From: SURF-21 sp964592775
GTDB lineage: Bacteria; Actinomycetota; Geothermincolia; Geothermincolales; RBG-13-55-18
Direction of reading: 5' to 3'
Assembly (NCBI GenBank): GCA_964592775.1
Contig: CAZQFX010000018.1
Coordinates: 1-26,032 of the forward strand
DNA length: 26,032 nucleotides
Part shown: piece by piece, positions 14,665 through 22,700 of the stretch
Layout: every line of letters begins with the position of its first letter
How positions within the stretch are numbered: the first letter of the stretch is position 1
The notes under the pieces: generated by a model
What the model saw: only the letters and a program-made list of their open reading frames with translations
Databases searched by the model: none
What the model was told of the DNA's origin: nothing
Translations under genes and position numbers: made by a program

Positions 14665-15543
14665 ATGTACTTCCAGGACATGATCATGGCCTTGCAGGCT
14701 TACTGGACGGGACGCGGCTGCATCCTAGTCCAGCCCCACGACGTGGAAGTGGGGGCGGGCACCTTCAACCCCGCCACCTTCCTGCGCGCCCTGGGGCCGG
14801 AGCCCTGGAAGGTGGCCTACGTGGAGCCTTCACGGCGGCCCACCGACGGCCGCTACGCCGAGAACCCCAACCGCCTGCACCAGCACACCCAGTTCCAGGT
14901 GATCCTCAAGCCCTCCCCCGACGACATCCAGGACGTCTACCTGGAATCCCTGCGGGCGATAGACATCGATCCGAACCGCCACGACGTCCGTTTCGTGGAG
15001 GACGACTGGGAGTCGCCCACCCTGGGAGCGTGGGGCCTGGGCTGGGAGGTATGGCTCGACGGCATGGAGATAACCCAGTTCACCTACTTCCAGCAGGTGG
15101 GCTCCCTCGACTGCCGCCCGGTCTCCGTCGAACTGACCTACGGCATGGAGAGGCTGGCCATGTACGTGCAGGAGGTGGACGACGTCTTCGACCTGCGCTG
15201 GAACGCCGCGCTTACCTACGGGGACGTGCAGCGCCAGTCCGAGATGGAATGGAGCACCTACTGCTTCGACGAGGCGGACACCGATATGACCTTCGACCTC
15301 TTCGACCGCAACGAGGCCGAAGCCAAACGCCTGCTGGACAAGGGCCTGGTGCTGCCCGCCTACGACTGCGTCCTCAAGTGCTCCCATCTCTTCAACATCC
15401 TCGACGCACGCGGGGTGATCAGCGTCACCGAGCGCACCGGCTACATCGCCCGTGTCAGGGACATCGCCCGCGGGGCGGCCTCGGCTTACCTGGCACTGCG
15501 CGAGGAGATGGGCTTTCCCATGCTCGAGGGGGGATCCCGATGA
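14665..15543 (+). CDS. glyQ: Glycyl-tRNA synthetase alpha subunit
   Basis: A 292-residue class II synthetase catalytic subunit of the bacterial alpha2-beta2 glycyl-tRNA synthetase, which activates glycine with ATP. Family hallmarks are YFQDMIMALQAYWTGRGC at the N-terminus, PSRRPTDGRYAENPNRLHQH around motif 2, WLDGMEITQFTYFQQVG, and the class II motif 3-like VSVELTYGMERLAMY. Start ATG 14665 is chosen over the upstream in-frame ATG 14596 because homologues begin at this point and GGAGG lies five bases upstream. It overlaps glyS by four bases (ATGA), which couples translation of the two subunits. No T-box leader is visible in the short upstream region. Confidence 0.97.
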   Translation: MYFQDMIMALQAYWTGRGCILVQPHDVEVGAGTFNPATFLRALGPEPWKVAYVEPSRRPTDGRYAENPNRLHQHTQFQVILKPSPDDIQDVYLESLRAIDIDPNRHDVRFVEDDWESPTLGAWGLGWEVWLDGMEITQFTYFQQVGSLDCRPVSVELTYGMERLAMYVQEVDDVFDLRWNAALTYGDVQRQSEMEWSTYCFDEADTDMTFDLFDRNEAEAKRLLDKGLVLPAYDCVLKCSHLFNILDARGVISVTERTGYIARVRDIARGAASAYLALREEMGFPMLEGGSR

Positions 15544-17609
15544 GCAGGGACCTGCTCTTCGAGATCGGGACCGAAGAGCTGCCCTGGGGCGCGGTACGGG
15601 ATGGGCGCGGGCAACTGGAGGAGAACGCGGCGGCGCTGCTCGCGCGGGAGAGGCTGAGCCACGGGGGCGTCGCCGTCTATTCCACCCCGCGCCGCTTGGC
15701 GCTGCTCGTACGGGGGCTCGAGGAGAGGCAGGAGGACACCGCGGAGGAGGTGCGCGGCCCCTCGCGCGAGGCTGCTTTCGACGCCTCCGGGAATCCCACC
15801 AGGGCGGCCGAGGGCTTCGCCCGCTCGCGCGGCCGGCGCGTGGAGGACCTCGAGATACGGTCCACCGACAAGGGCGAGTTCGTCTTCGCCACGGTGAGGG
15901 AGGAGGGAAAGCCGGCCATGGAGGTACTGCCCGGTGTCCTGGACGCCCTCGTCCGCGCCTTCTCCTTCCGAAAATCCATGCGCTGGGGGGACGGGGAGTT
16001 CCGCTTCGCGCGCCCCGTACGCTGGATCCTGGCCCTATATGGCGGCGAGGTGGTCCCCTTCACCTTCGAGGGGCTGACGGCGGGACGCGCGAGCCGCGGG
16101 CACCGCTTCCTATCGCCGGGTGAGATCGAGATCGCGGAGACCGGGGCATACCTGGATGCGCTGCGTGGTTATTATGTTCTGGCCGACGAGGAGGAGCGCC
16201 GCCGCGCGATCCTTGCCGGCATAGAGGAAGCCGTCTCCGGCAAGGGCATGCGCGCGGTCCCCGCCGCGGATACCCTGGACGAGGTCGTCGACCTCGTGGA
16301 ATACCCGCACGTCATCCTCGGCGGTTTCGAGGAGCGTTTCCTCGAGCTGCCGCGCGAGGTCCTGGAGACGGCCATGCGGGAGCACCAGCGATATCTGCCG
16401 GTGGAAGGCGCCGCGGGAGAGCTGGCGGCCGCCTTCCTGGTCGTGCACAACGGCGACCCCGCGCGGGAGGAGGCCATCCGCCGGGGCAACGAGCGCGTGC
16501 TGCGGGCGCGGCTGGAGGACGCCGCCTTCTTCTACGAAGAGGACCTGCCCGTCTCCCTCGAGGACCGCCTCGATGAGCTCAAGGCCGTGGTATGGCAGGC
16601 CCGTCTGGGCAGCATGTACGAGAAGTGCCAGCGCCTGCGCGAGCTGTGCGGGGATATATGCCGCCGCGCGCATCTCGCGCCGGAGGCCGAGGAGACGGCG
16701 AAGCGCGCCGCCCTGCTGTGCAAATCCGACCTGGTGACCTCGATGGTCACGGAGTTCCCTTCCCTGCAGGGCGTGATGGGCCGCATCTACGCCCTCGCCC
16801 AGGGGGAACGGGAAGATGCCGCCGTGGCCATAGAGGAGCATTACCGGCCGCGCTTCTCCGGCGACTCCCCGCCGGAAACCCTTGCCGGGACCGTCCTCTC
16901 GCTGGCCGAGAAGGCGGACAACCTCGCCGGGTGCTTCGGCACCGGCCTCGCGCCCACCGGTTCGGAGGACCCCTACGCACTGCGCCGCCAGGCGCAGGCG
17001 GTGATGTCCATCCTCGTGGATGCGCGCATGCATCTCGATTTCGCGGGCGTGCTCTCGGAGGCGGCATCGCGGCTCGGGTTCTCCGACCCCCAGGGGGTGG
17101 CCGGGGAGGTGGGGGAGTTCTGCCGCCAGCGCTGGAGGCAGATGCTCGTCTCCGAGGGCTTCGGCTACGACCTGGTGGCGGCCGTCCTTCCCGCGGCGGC
17201 GCGGGACCCCTTCGACGCGCGGCGCCGGCTCGAGGCCATGAGCGAGGCCCGCTCGGACGGCATGCTGCAAAAGGCATACACCGGGTTCGAGCGCTGCTAC
17301 AACCTCTCCCGCAAGGCCGGGGGAGCGGCGCTCGACGAGGGCCTGCTGGCCGAGGAAGCGGAAAGGAACCTCTATTCCCGGCTGGTATGGGCTCAGCAGC
17401 CGCTCCGCGACCACCTGGACGCGGACGAATACGGCGCCGCGTTGGGCGTGCTACTCGAACTGGCACCCGACGTGGACCGCTTCTTCGACGCGATCTTCGT
17501 CATGGGGGATGACGTCAAGCTGCGCGACAACCGGCTGGCCCTGCTCTCCGCCGTCGCCGGGCTCTTCCTGGAGTTCGCCGACTTCTCCCAGGTCGTCACT
17601 CGTGAATAG
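15540..17609 (+). CDS. glyS: Glycyl-tRNA synthetase beta subunit
   Basis: A 689-residue beta subunit, the usual length, which recognises tRNA-Gly and completes the synthetase. Signatures seen are LLFEIGTEELP at the N-terminus, MREHQRYLPV and FLVVHNGD in the B3/B4-like part, GNERVLRARLEDAAFFYEED (about 318-337), and LKAVVWQARLGSMYEKCQR leading into the HD-like domain. GTGLAPTGSEDPYALRRQA follows, and a C-terminal helical anticodon-binding (DALR-like) domain ends with FFDAIFVM and LRDNRLALLSAV. Start ATG 15540 overlaps the glyQ stop and has GGGGG six bases upstream; the open frame extends further 5' without coding support. The last three codons form the start of a 35-bp repeat array. Confidence 0.97.
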   Translation: MSRDLLFEIGTEELPWGAVRDGRGQLEENAAALLARERLSHGGVAVYSTPRRLALLVRGLEERQEDTAEEVRGPSREAAFDASGNPTRAAEGFARSRGRRVEDLEIRSTDKGEFVFATVREEGKPAMEVLPGVLDALVRAFSFRKSMRWGDGEFRFARPVRWILALYGGEVVPFTFEGLTAGRASRGHRFLSPGEIEIAETGAYLDALRGYYVLADEEERRRAILAGIEEAVSGKGMRAVPAADTLDEVVDLVEYPHVILGGFEERFLELPREVLETAMREHQRYLPVEGAAGELAAAFLVVHNGDPAREEAIRRGNERVLRARLEDAAFFYEEDLPVSLEDRLDELKAVVWQARLGSMYEKCQRLRELCGDICRRAHLAPEAEETAKRAALLCKSDLVTSMVTEFPSLQGVMGRIYALAQGEREDAAVAIEEHYRPRFSGDSPPETLAGTVLSLAEKADNLAGCFGTGLAPTGSEDPYALRRQAQAVMSILVDARMHLDFAGVLSEAASRLGFSDPQGVAGEVGEFCRQRWRQMLVSEGFGYDLVAAVLPAAARDPFDARRRLEAMSEARSDGMLQKAYTGFERCYNLSRKAGGAALDEGLLAEEAERNLYSRLVWAQQPLRDHLDADEYGAALGVLLELAPDVDRFFDAIFVMGDDVKLRDNRLALLSAVAGLFLEFADFSQVVTRE

Positions 17610-17740
17610 GGCAAAAGACCCGGCTAACCTCTAAGCGTGAACGGGGCATCGGACCCGGCTTTGCTCTGTGTATGAACAGGGCGTCAGACACGGCTCACCG
17701 CCACCTATGAAAGGGTATCAGACAAGGCTCACCCCTGATG
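17601..17740 (+). repeat. Four imperfect 35-bp tandem repeats between glyS and ppdK
   Basis: Units at 17601-17635, 17636-17670, 17671-17705 and 17706-17740 keep an exact 35-bp period. The shared core is TGAA-x-GGG-x-x-TC-x-GAC-x-CGGCT, followed by a variable CT-rich end. Unit 1 begins inside the last glyS codons and contributes its stop. Units differ at many places, so the array is old. There are no unique spacers, so it is not a CRISPR. A role as a protein-binding array or as transcript-end structure is open. Confidence 0.85.
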
Positions 17741-17883
17741 CCGGGAGGGTGAGACTCACGGGAATGGTTCCACGGGAAGACTCAGGCGGCACGGAACGAT
17801 GGTCCCGTCACTTCCCATCACGCGTCGTCACGCCACATCAAGCCCCGGTGTTTACACTGGTGTGCTCGGGGTAAAAAATCTAT
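17741..17883. other. Rest of the glyS-ppdK intergenic region (ppdK leader and promoter region)
   Basis: No gene. The region from glyS to ppdK is about 365 bp including the repeat array. This part holds the palindrome GTGAGACTCAC (17749-17759), and a stretch ACTCAGGCGGCACGG (about 17780) that resembles TCTCAGGCGGCGCGG after rpoD (about 25893). It also holds a CCCCG/CGGGG pair flanking 17843-17873 that could form a hairpin just ahead of the -10. Confidence 0.4.
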
Positions 17884-17889
17884 TATAAT
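17884..17889 (+). promoter_or_regulatory. -10 element of the ppdK promoter
   Basis: A perfect TATAAT sits in a short AT-rich island 85 bp ahead of the ppdK ATG. No good -35 lies at 16-18 bp; a TTTACA is present but 27 bp away. An activator or an unusual -35 may be involved. Confidence 0.55.
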
Positions 17890-17974
17890 TTCACTGTCTT
17901 ATATCTTCGCGCGAGATCGATCGGTTCAACCGGGATGGCCGCATCCGACTGGAATCTGTGAGGAGGACGGGATC

Positions 17975-20632
17975 ATGGCATCTACGAAGTACGTCTACGA
18001 TTTCAACGAGGGTGAAGCCGGGCTGAAGAAGCTGCTCGGAGGCAAGGGCTCCAACCTGGCCGAGATGACCAGGCTGGGGCTGCCGGTACCACCTGGTTTC
18101 ACCATTACCACCGAGGCCTGCAATTATTTCTATCTCGAGGGAGAGTACCCGGAGGGTCTGAGCGCGGAGATCGAGGAACACCTCGCGAGGCTCGAGGCGA
18201 GGATGGGAAAGAAGCTCGGCGACCCCGGCGACCCCCTCCTGGTCTCCGTACGCTCCGGGGCGGCGATCTCCATGCCCGGCATGATGGATACCGTCCTCAA
18301 CCTGGGCTTGAACGACGCATCGGTGCGGGGACTGGCGTCCCTCACCGGCGACGAGCGCTTCGCCTACGACGCCTACCGCCGCTTCATCACCATGTTCTCG
18401 GGCATCGTCTTGGGGGTGGAACGCGGGCACTACGAGAACGGGCTCAAGCGGAAGAAGGAGGGGCTGGGCGCAGAGCTGGACGTGGAACTCGACGCCGCGG
18501 CCTGGAAGGAGCTTTCGGAGAGGTTCAAGGAGATAACCAGGGAGCACGCGGGGCGCGATTTCCCCTCCGACCCCCGCGAGCAACTCGACCTGGCTATCCG
18601 GGCGGTATTCAAGAGCTGGGACAGCGACCGCGCCAAGACCTACCGCAAGCAGTACGGCATCCCCGATGACCTGGGGACGGCGGTGAGCATCCAGAGCATG
18701 GTCTTCGGCAACATGGGAGAGGACTCGGCCACCGGGGTCTGCTTCACCCGCAACCCCTCCACCGGCGAGGCGCGCCGTTTCGGCGAGTACCTCATCAACG
18801 CCCAGGGGGAGGACGTGGTGGCGGGCATCCGCACCCCCAATACCCTCGAGGAGCTGGGCGGCGAGATGCCCGGACCTTACGAGCAGCTCACACGGGTTAT
18901 GGACAAGCTGGAGAAACATTACCGCGATATGCAGGACATCGAGTTCACCATCGAGAAGGGGAAGCTGTTCATGCTGCAGACCCGCACCGGCAAGCGCACC
19001 GCCTCCGCGGCCTTGAAGATAGCCGTGGACATGGTGGCCGAGGGCCTCATCGGCGAGGAGGAGGCGGTGAGGAGGGTACAGCCTGAGCAACTGGACCAGC
19101 TCCTGCACCCGCGCCTGGACCCGGAGGCTAAATACGACGTCATCGCCAGGGGCCTGCCCGCCTCGCCCGGCGCGGCGGTGGGGGAGGTGGTGTTCGACGC
19201 CGACACCGCCGAGATGCGGGGCTCGCGGGGGGAGAAGGTCATCCTGGTGCGCTGGGAGACCACTCCGGACGACATCCACGGAATCATAGGGGCGCAGGGC
19301 ATTCTCACCAGCCACGGCGGCATGACCAGCCACGCGGCGGTGGTGGCCCGCGGCATGGGTAAGCCGTGCATCTGCGGCGCGGAGGCCATCAAGATAAACC
19401 AGGCCGAAAGGATCTTCGAGGTCGACGGCCTGGTGGTGCGCGAAGGCGAGACCATCACCATCGACGGCACCTCGGGACAGGTCATCCTGGGCGAGGTCAC
19501 GCTCATCGAGCCCAAGGTGGACGAGAACCTGGAGAAGGTCCTCGCGTGGGCGGACGGGCTGCGGCGGCTCGGAGTGCGCAGCAACGCCGATACCCCCGAG
19601 GATTCCCGGCGGGCGCGCGATTTCGGGGCCGAGGGCATCGGGCTCTGCCGCATCGAGCACATGCTCATCGGCGAGGACCGCCTGCCCATCGTGAGGCGCA
19701 TGATCCTGGCCGAGGACGACGAGGGGCGCGAGCAGGCCCTTATAGAGCTGGAGCCCCCGCTGCGCAGGGATTTCGAGGACATCCTGGAGATCATGGACGG
19801 CCTGCCGGTGACCGTCCGCCTCCTCGACCCGCCGCTGCACGAGTTCCTGCCCAACCTGGCCGACCTGAGGGTGGAGCTGGAGCGCCTGAAGCATGTCCCC
19901 GGCGAGAGGGACGAGCTCGAGGCGAAGGAGAAACTCCTGTCCCGGGTGCGGGCGGAGTCCGAGGCCAACCCCATGCTAGGCCTGCGCGGCTGCCGCGTGG
20001 GGTGCACCATGGGCGGCGTCACCGAGACGCAGGTGAGGGCGATCATCAAGGCCGCCTGCGACCTCAAGAAGCGGGGCAAGGATCCCAGGGTGGAGATCAT
20101 GATCCCCCTGGTCGCCTTCCGCCGCGAGCTGGAGATAGAGAAGGCGAAGGTGGTGGAGATCGCGGACGGGGTCATCGAGGCCATGGGCGTGGAGCTGGAA
20201 TACCAGGTGGGGACGATGATCGAGCTGCCGCGCGCCGCGCTCACCGCCGACCAGATCCGCGAGATCGCCCAGTTCTTCTCCTTCGGCACCAACGACCTCA
20301 CCCAGACGACCCTCGGGTTCAGCCGGGACGACGCGGAGGCCAAGTTCCTCCCACTGTATATCGAGAAGGGCATCCTGGCGGACAACCCCTTCCAGATCCT
20401 GGACGTGGACGGGGTGGGCAAGCTGGTGCGCATGGCCTGTGAACTCGGACGCGGGGCGAACCCCGGCATCAAGCTGGGAATCTGCGGCGAGCACGGCGGC
20501 GACCCGAGCAGCATCGAGTTCTGCCACGAGGTGGGCCTCGATTACGTGAGCTGCTCCCCCTTCCGTGTGCCGGTGGCCAGGCTGGCGGCCGCCCATGCCG
20601 CCATGGGCGGGGCGCCGGACGCTACGAAATGA
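17975..20632 (+). CDS. ppdK: Pyruvate, phosphate dikinase
   Basis: An 885-residue enzyme of typical length that interconverts ATP, phosphate and pyruvate with AMP, pyrophosphate and phosphoenolpyruvate in the cytosol. The N-terminal ATP-grasp part shows GGKGSNLAEMTRLGLPVPPGF and VRSGAAISMPGMMDTVLNLG. The swivelling phosphohistidine domain has GGMTSHAAVVARGMGKPC, with His453 as carrier and Thr451 at the site regulated in other species. The C-terminal PEP/pyruvate barrel contains RIEHML, FGTNDLTQTTLGFSRDD and GICGEHGGDP with Cys837, the expected acid. Start ATG has GGAGG eight bases upstream. It is transcribed alone from its own promoter. No PDRP regulator is next to it. In anaerobes it works in glycolysis or gluconeogenesis. 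Confidence 0.97.
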   Translation: MASTKYVYDFNEGEAGLKKLLGGKGSNLAEMTRLGLPVPPGFTITTEACNYFYLEGEYPEGLSAEIEEHLARLEARMGKKLGDPGDPLLVSVRSGAAISMPGMMDTVLNLGLNDASVRGLASLTGDERFAYDAYRRFITMFSGIVLGVERGHYENGLKRKKEGLGAELDVELDAAAWKELSERFKEITREHAGRDFPSDPREQLDLAIRAVFKSWDSDRAKTYRKQYGIPDDLGTAVSIQSMVFGNMGEDSATGVCFTRNPSTGEARRFGEYLINAQGEDVVAGIRTPNTLEELGGEMPGPYEQLTRVMDKLEKHYRDMQDIEFTIEKGKLFMLQTRTGKRTASAALKIAVDMVAEGLIGEEEAVRRVQPEQLDQLLHPRLDPEAKYDVIARGLPASPGAAVGEVVFDADTAEMRGSRGEKVILVRWETTPDDIHGIIGAQGILTSHGGMTSHAAVVARGMGKPCICGAEAIKINQAERIFEVDGLVVREGETITIDGTSGQVILGEVTLIEPKVDENLEKVLAWADGLRRLGVRSNADTPEDSRRARDFGAEGIGLCRIEHMLIGEDRLPIVRRMILAEDDEGREQALIELEPPLRRDFEDILEIMDGLPVTVRLLDPPLHEFLPNLADLRVELERLKHVPGERDELEAKEKLLSRVRAESEANPMLGLRGCRVGCTMGGVTETQVRAIIKAACDLKKRGKDPRVEIMIPLVAFRRELEIEKAKVVEIADGVIEAMGVELEYQVGTMIELPRAALTADQIREIAQFFSFGTNDLTQTTLGFSRDDAEAKFLPLYIEKGILADNPFQILDVDGVGKLVRMACELGRGANPGIKLGICGEHGGDPSSIEFCHEVGLDYVSCSPFRVPVARLAAAHAAMGGAPDATK

Positions 20633-21003
20633 GTCCGTCGCGCGGCGATAAGCTCATTGCGAGCAGTCCACGGTATGGCGATCTCGACTGAGCCGCCCGC
20701 CACGACAGAAGATGGGTCGCGCCGCGCGATGAGCCAATCGCACGGATGCGGAGCAACCTCGATCCGGTCATACGCTGCGAGAGAAGGCCCGGCACGCGGT
20801 ATGGAGACGACCTGACACTACGCCGCGGTACAATCTCGGATATAGGAGACGGCATCGCGTCTTTGTGCCGATACTCCGTGCTCGTAAGCCAGCCCGGCCA
20901 CCGCGGCGCCCGAGGTCTAGGCGTTTCCGAACGCGGATATGAATATGCGGTGGCGTTGTGCGAGAATGAACGAACGGGATCTATGCATTGGGGGCGATCA
21001 TCC
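20633..21003. other. Intergenic region after ppdK
   Basis: About 370 bp without a supported gene. An open frame continuous with the flavoprotein gene starts at 20746, but its translation before 21004 lacks any fold signature. The left part carries short degenerate repeats (20653-20686). TACAAT (20829-20834) is a possible -10 without a good -35. Confidence 0.45.
20653..20686 (+). repeat. Degenerate extragenic repeat, TCATTGCGAG type
   Basis: The 34-bp sequence begins CTCATTGCGAGCAG and ends GGCGATCTCG. It resembles the copies after rpoD (25821-25913) and the common pattern of a TCATTGCGAGGAG start and a GCAATCTC end seen as extragenic repeats in many uncultured genomes. Confidence 0.45.
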
Positions 21004-21594
21004 ATGTTAGTACTGGCGATAAACGGCAGCCCCGACCGTGACGGCAACACCGTCTTCCTCTTGAACGCGGTATTGGAAGCGGCACGGGAGGAGGGCGTCG
21101 AGGGCAGGCTCGTCCACGTGATGGACGCGGTCAAGGGGCAGAAGATGCCTTTCTGCGCAGCCTGTTCCAGCCCCTGCAAGGAGGCCTGCCACGCCAAGGA
21201 CGCGGGCTTGAAGGAAGCCTGCGACTCCCTCGAGGCGGCCGCCGCGGTGGTGCTGGGCAGCCCGGTCTATTTCGGCACCGTATCGGCGCAGCTCAAGGCC
21301 CTGTGGGACAAGACGCGCGCCATCCGCGGCAGACGGACGCTGGTGGGAAAGCCGGCGGCGGCGGTAAGCGTGGGGGCGGCGCGTTTCGGCGGTCAGGAGA
21401 CCACGCTCAAGGCCCTGCACGACATGCTCCTCATCCAGGGTATGAGCGTGGTGGGGGAGGGTACGGACGAAACGGACGCCGGGCACCAGGGGGTATGCGC
21501 CCAGAGGCCGGCGGCGGAGGATTCCTTCGCCCTGGAAAGGGCGCGCATCCTCGGAAAGCGCCTGGCGCGGGAGGTTAAAAGGGCCGCTTCATGA
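21004..21594 (+). CDS. NADPH-dependent FMN reductase / iron-sulfur flavoprotein-like protein
   Basis: A 196-residue flavodoxin-fold protein. LAINGSPDRDGNTVFLL (4-20) is the FMN phosphate loop, and VVLGSPVYFGTVSAQLKALWDKT (around residue 82) is the second flavin-contact segment of this family. Between them CAACSSPCKEAC places Cys51, Cys54, Cys58 and Cys62 in CX2CX3CX3C spacing. Iron-sulfur flavoproteins (Isf) carry a compact Cys motif here that holds a 4Fe-4S cluster, but with CX2CX2CX4-7C spacing, so cluster binding is likely but not certain. It would pass electrons from a reduced carrier to small oxidants. Start ATG 21004 is set by the fold; the ribosome site is weak (GGGGG nine bases ahead). 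It overlaps dgt by 4 bp (ATGA). Confidence 0.85.
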   Translation: MLVLAINGSPDRDGNTVFLLNAVLEAAREEGVEGRLVHVMDAVKGQKMPFCAACSSPCKEACHAKDAGLKEACDSLEAAAAVVLGSPVYFGTVSAQLKALWDKTRAIRGRRTLVGKPAAAVSVGAARFGGQETTLKALHDMLLIQGMSVVGEGTDETDAGHQGVCAQRPAAEDSFALERARILGKRLAREVKRAAS

Positions 21595-22592
21595 ACGCGC
21601 GGGAAGATATCGAGCGCCTGGAGGACATGTGGCTCTCTCCCCATGCCGCGCGCAGCACGGGCAGCCGGGGCAGGGAGAGGGAGGAGGCCCCCGATCCCCT
21701 GCGCACCTGCTTCATGCGCGACCGCGACCGCATCATCCACTGCAAGTCCTTCCGCCGCCTCAAGCACAAGACGCAGGTCTTCCTGGCGCCGGAGGGGGAC
21801 CACTACCGCACCCGCCTCACCCATACCCTGGAGGTGAGCCAGATATCGCGCACCATCGCCCGGGCCCTGCGCCTGAACGAGGACCTCACCGAGGCCGTCG
21901 CCCTCGGGCACGACCTGGGGCATACCCCTTTCGGCCACATGGGAGAGGAAGCGTTCCAGGGGCTTACGCCGGCCCCGTTCCTCCACAACGTGCAGAGCCT
22001 GCGCGTGGTGGAGAAGCTGGAATACGGGGGCAAAGGTCTGAACCTCACCCGGGAGGTGCGGGACGGCATACTAAATCACACCGGTGATTCCATGCCCGCC
22101 ACGCTGGAGGGCCGCATCGTGCGCACCGCGGACCGCATCGCCTACGTGAACCACGATATCGACGATGCCATCCGGGCGGGGATACTGGCGGAATCGGACC
22201 TCCCCCCGTCCGCCCTGGAGGTGCTGGGCCGCCGCCACAACCAGCGCATAAACACCCTGGTCATCGACATGGCCGAGGAGAGCAGGGATGCGGGCGACAT
22301 CCTCCTCAGTCCGCAGGTCGCTGACGCCCTGGACGAGCTGCGCGACTTCCTCTTCGACCGCGTTTATATCGGGTCGGTGGCCAAGAAGGAGGCGGACAAG
22401 GCCGTCGCCATGCTGCGCAGCCTTTTTTCTTTCTATCTCCAGAATCCCGAAGAGATGCCCGAGGAGTTTCGGCGCGGCGAGGAGGACCTCAGGGTGCGAG
22501 TCTGCGACTACGTGGCGGGGATGACCGACCGCTACGCCACGCGCAAGTACCAGGAGCATTTCCTCCCCGAGGTCTGGGTGGGCGAGCTATAA
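21591..22592 (+). CDS. dgt: Deoxyguanosinetriphosphate triphosphohydrolase-like HD protein
   Basis: A 333-residue HD-superfamily phosphohydrolase of the short dGTPase-like class. FRRLKHKTQVF (54-64) and DHYRTRLTHTLEVSQI (70-85) give His78; ALGHDLGHTPFGHMGE (105-119) gives the His107-Asp108 pair and the extra His residues; NHDIDDAIRAG carries the final metal-binding Asp. Such enzymes split dNTPs into nucleoside and triphosphate and influence DNA precursor pools. Placement just ahead of dnaG is common in Gram-positive and actinobacterial genomes and fits a link to replication. AAAAGGG seven bases ahead of the ATG serves as ribosome site; the start overlaps the preceding stop. Confidence 0.9.
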   Translation: MNAREDIERLEDMWLSPHAARSTGSRGREREEAPDPLRTCFMRDRDRIIHCKSFRRLKHKTQVFLAPEGDHYRTRLTHTLEVSQISRTIARALRLNEDLTEAVALGHDLGHTPFGHMGEEAFQGLTPAPFLHNVQSLRVVEKLEYGGKGLNLTREVRDGILNHTGDSMPATLEGRIVRTADRIAYVNHDIDDAIRAGILAESDLPPSALEVLGRRHNQRINTLVIDMAEESRDAGDILLSPQVADALDELRDFLFDRVYIGSVAKKEADKAVAMLRSLFSFYLQNPEEMPEEFRRGEEDLRVRVCDYVAGMTDRYATRKYQEHFLPEVWVGEL

Positions 22593-22700
22593 GATCGAGC
22601 CCGGGGGTCCAGGCCTGGGACCGGGTCTGGGCCGGAAAGCCCGTATTCATGCGGGCGAAATCCACGGGCTTGAGTGAGAGAAGGACCCGAAGGAAGGGAT

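Noticed and set aside
15030..15539. 170-codon N-terminal extension of glyS
   Set aside because: It is the shadow frame of glyQ; GlyS homology begins at ATG 15540, overlapping the glyQ stop.
17601..17740. CRISPR array
   Set aside because: Units are contiguous and diverged with no unique spacers, and no cas gene is present.
17891..19894. Long minus-strand frame opposite ppdK
   Set aside because: It is a mirror frame of a highly conserved GC-rich gene, with no domain or ribosome site.
20746..21003. 86-codon extension of the flavoprotein
   Set aside because: The translation has no fold signature and spans repeat-like DNA; the FMN loop starts right after ATG 21004.
22606..22622. Imperfect palindrome between dgt and dnaG as a terminator
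   Set aside because: The stem is short and interrupted and no T run follows on either strand.
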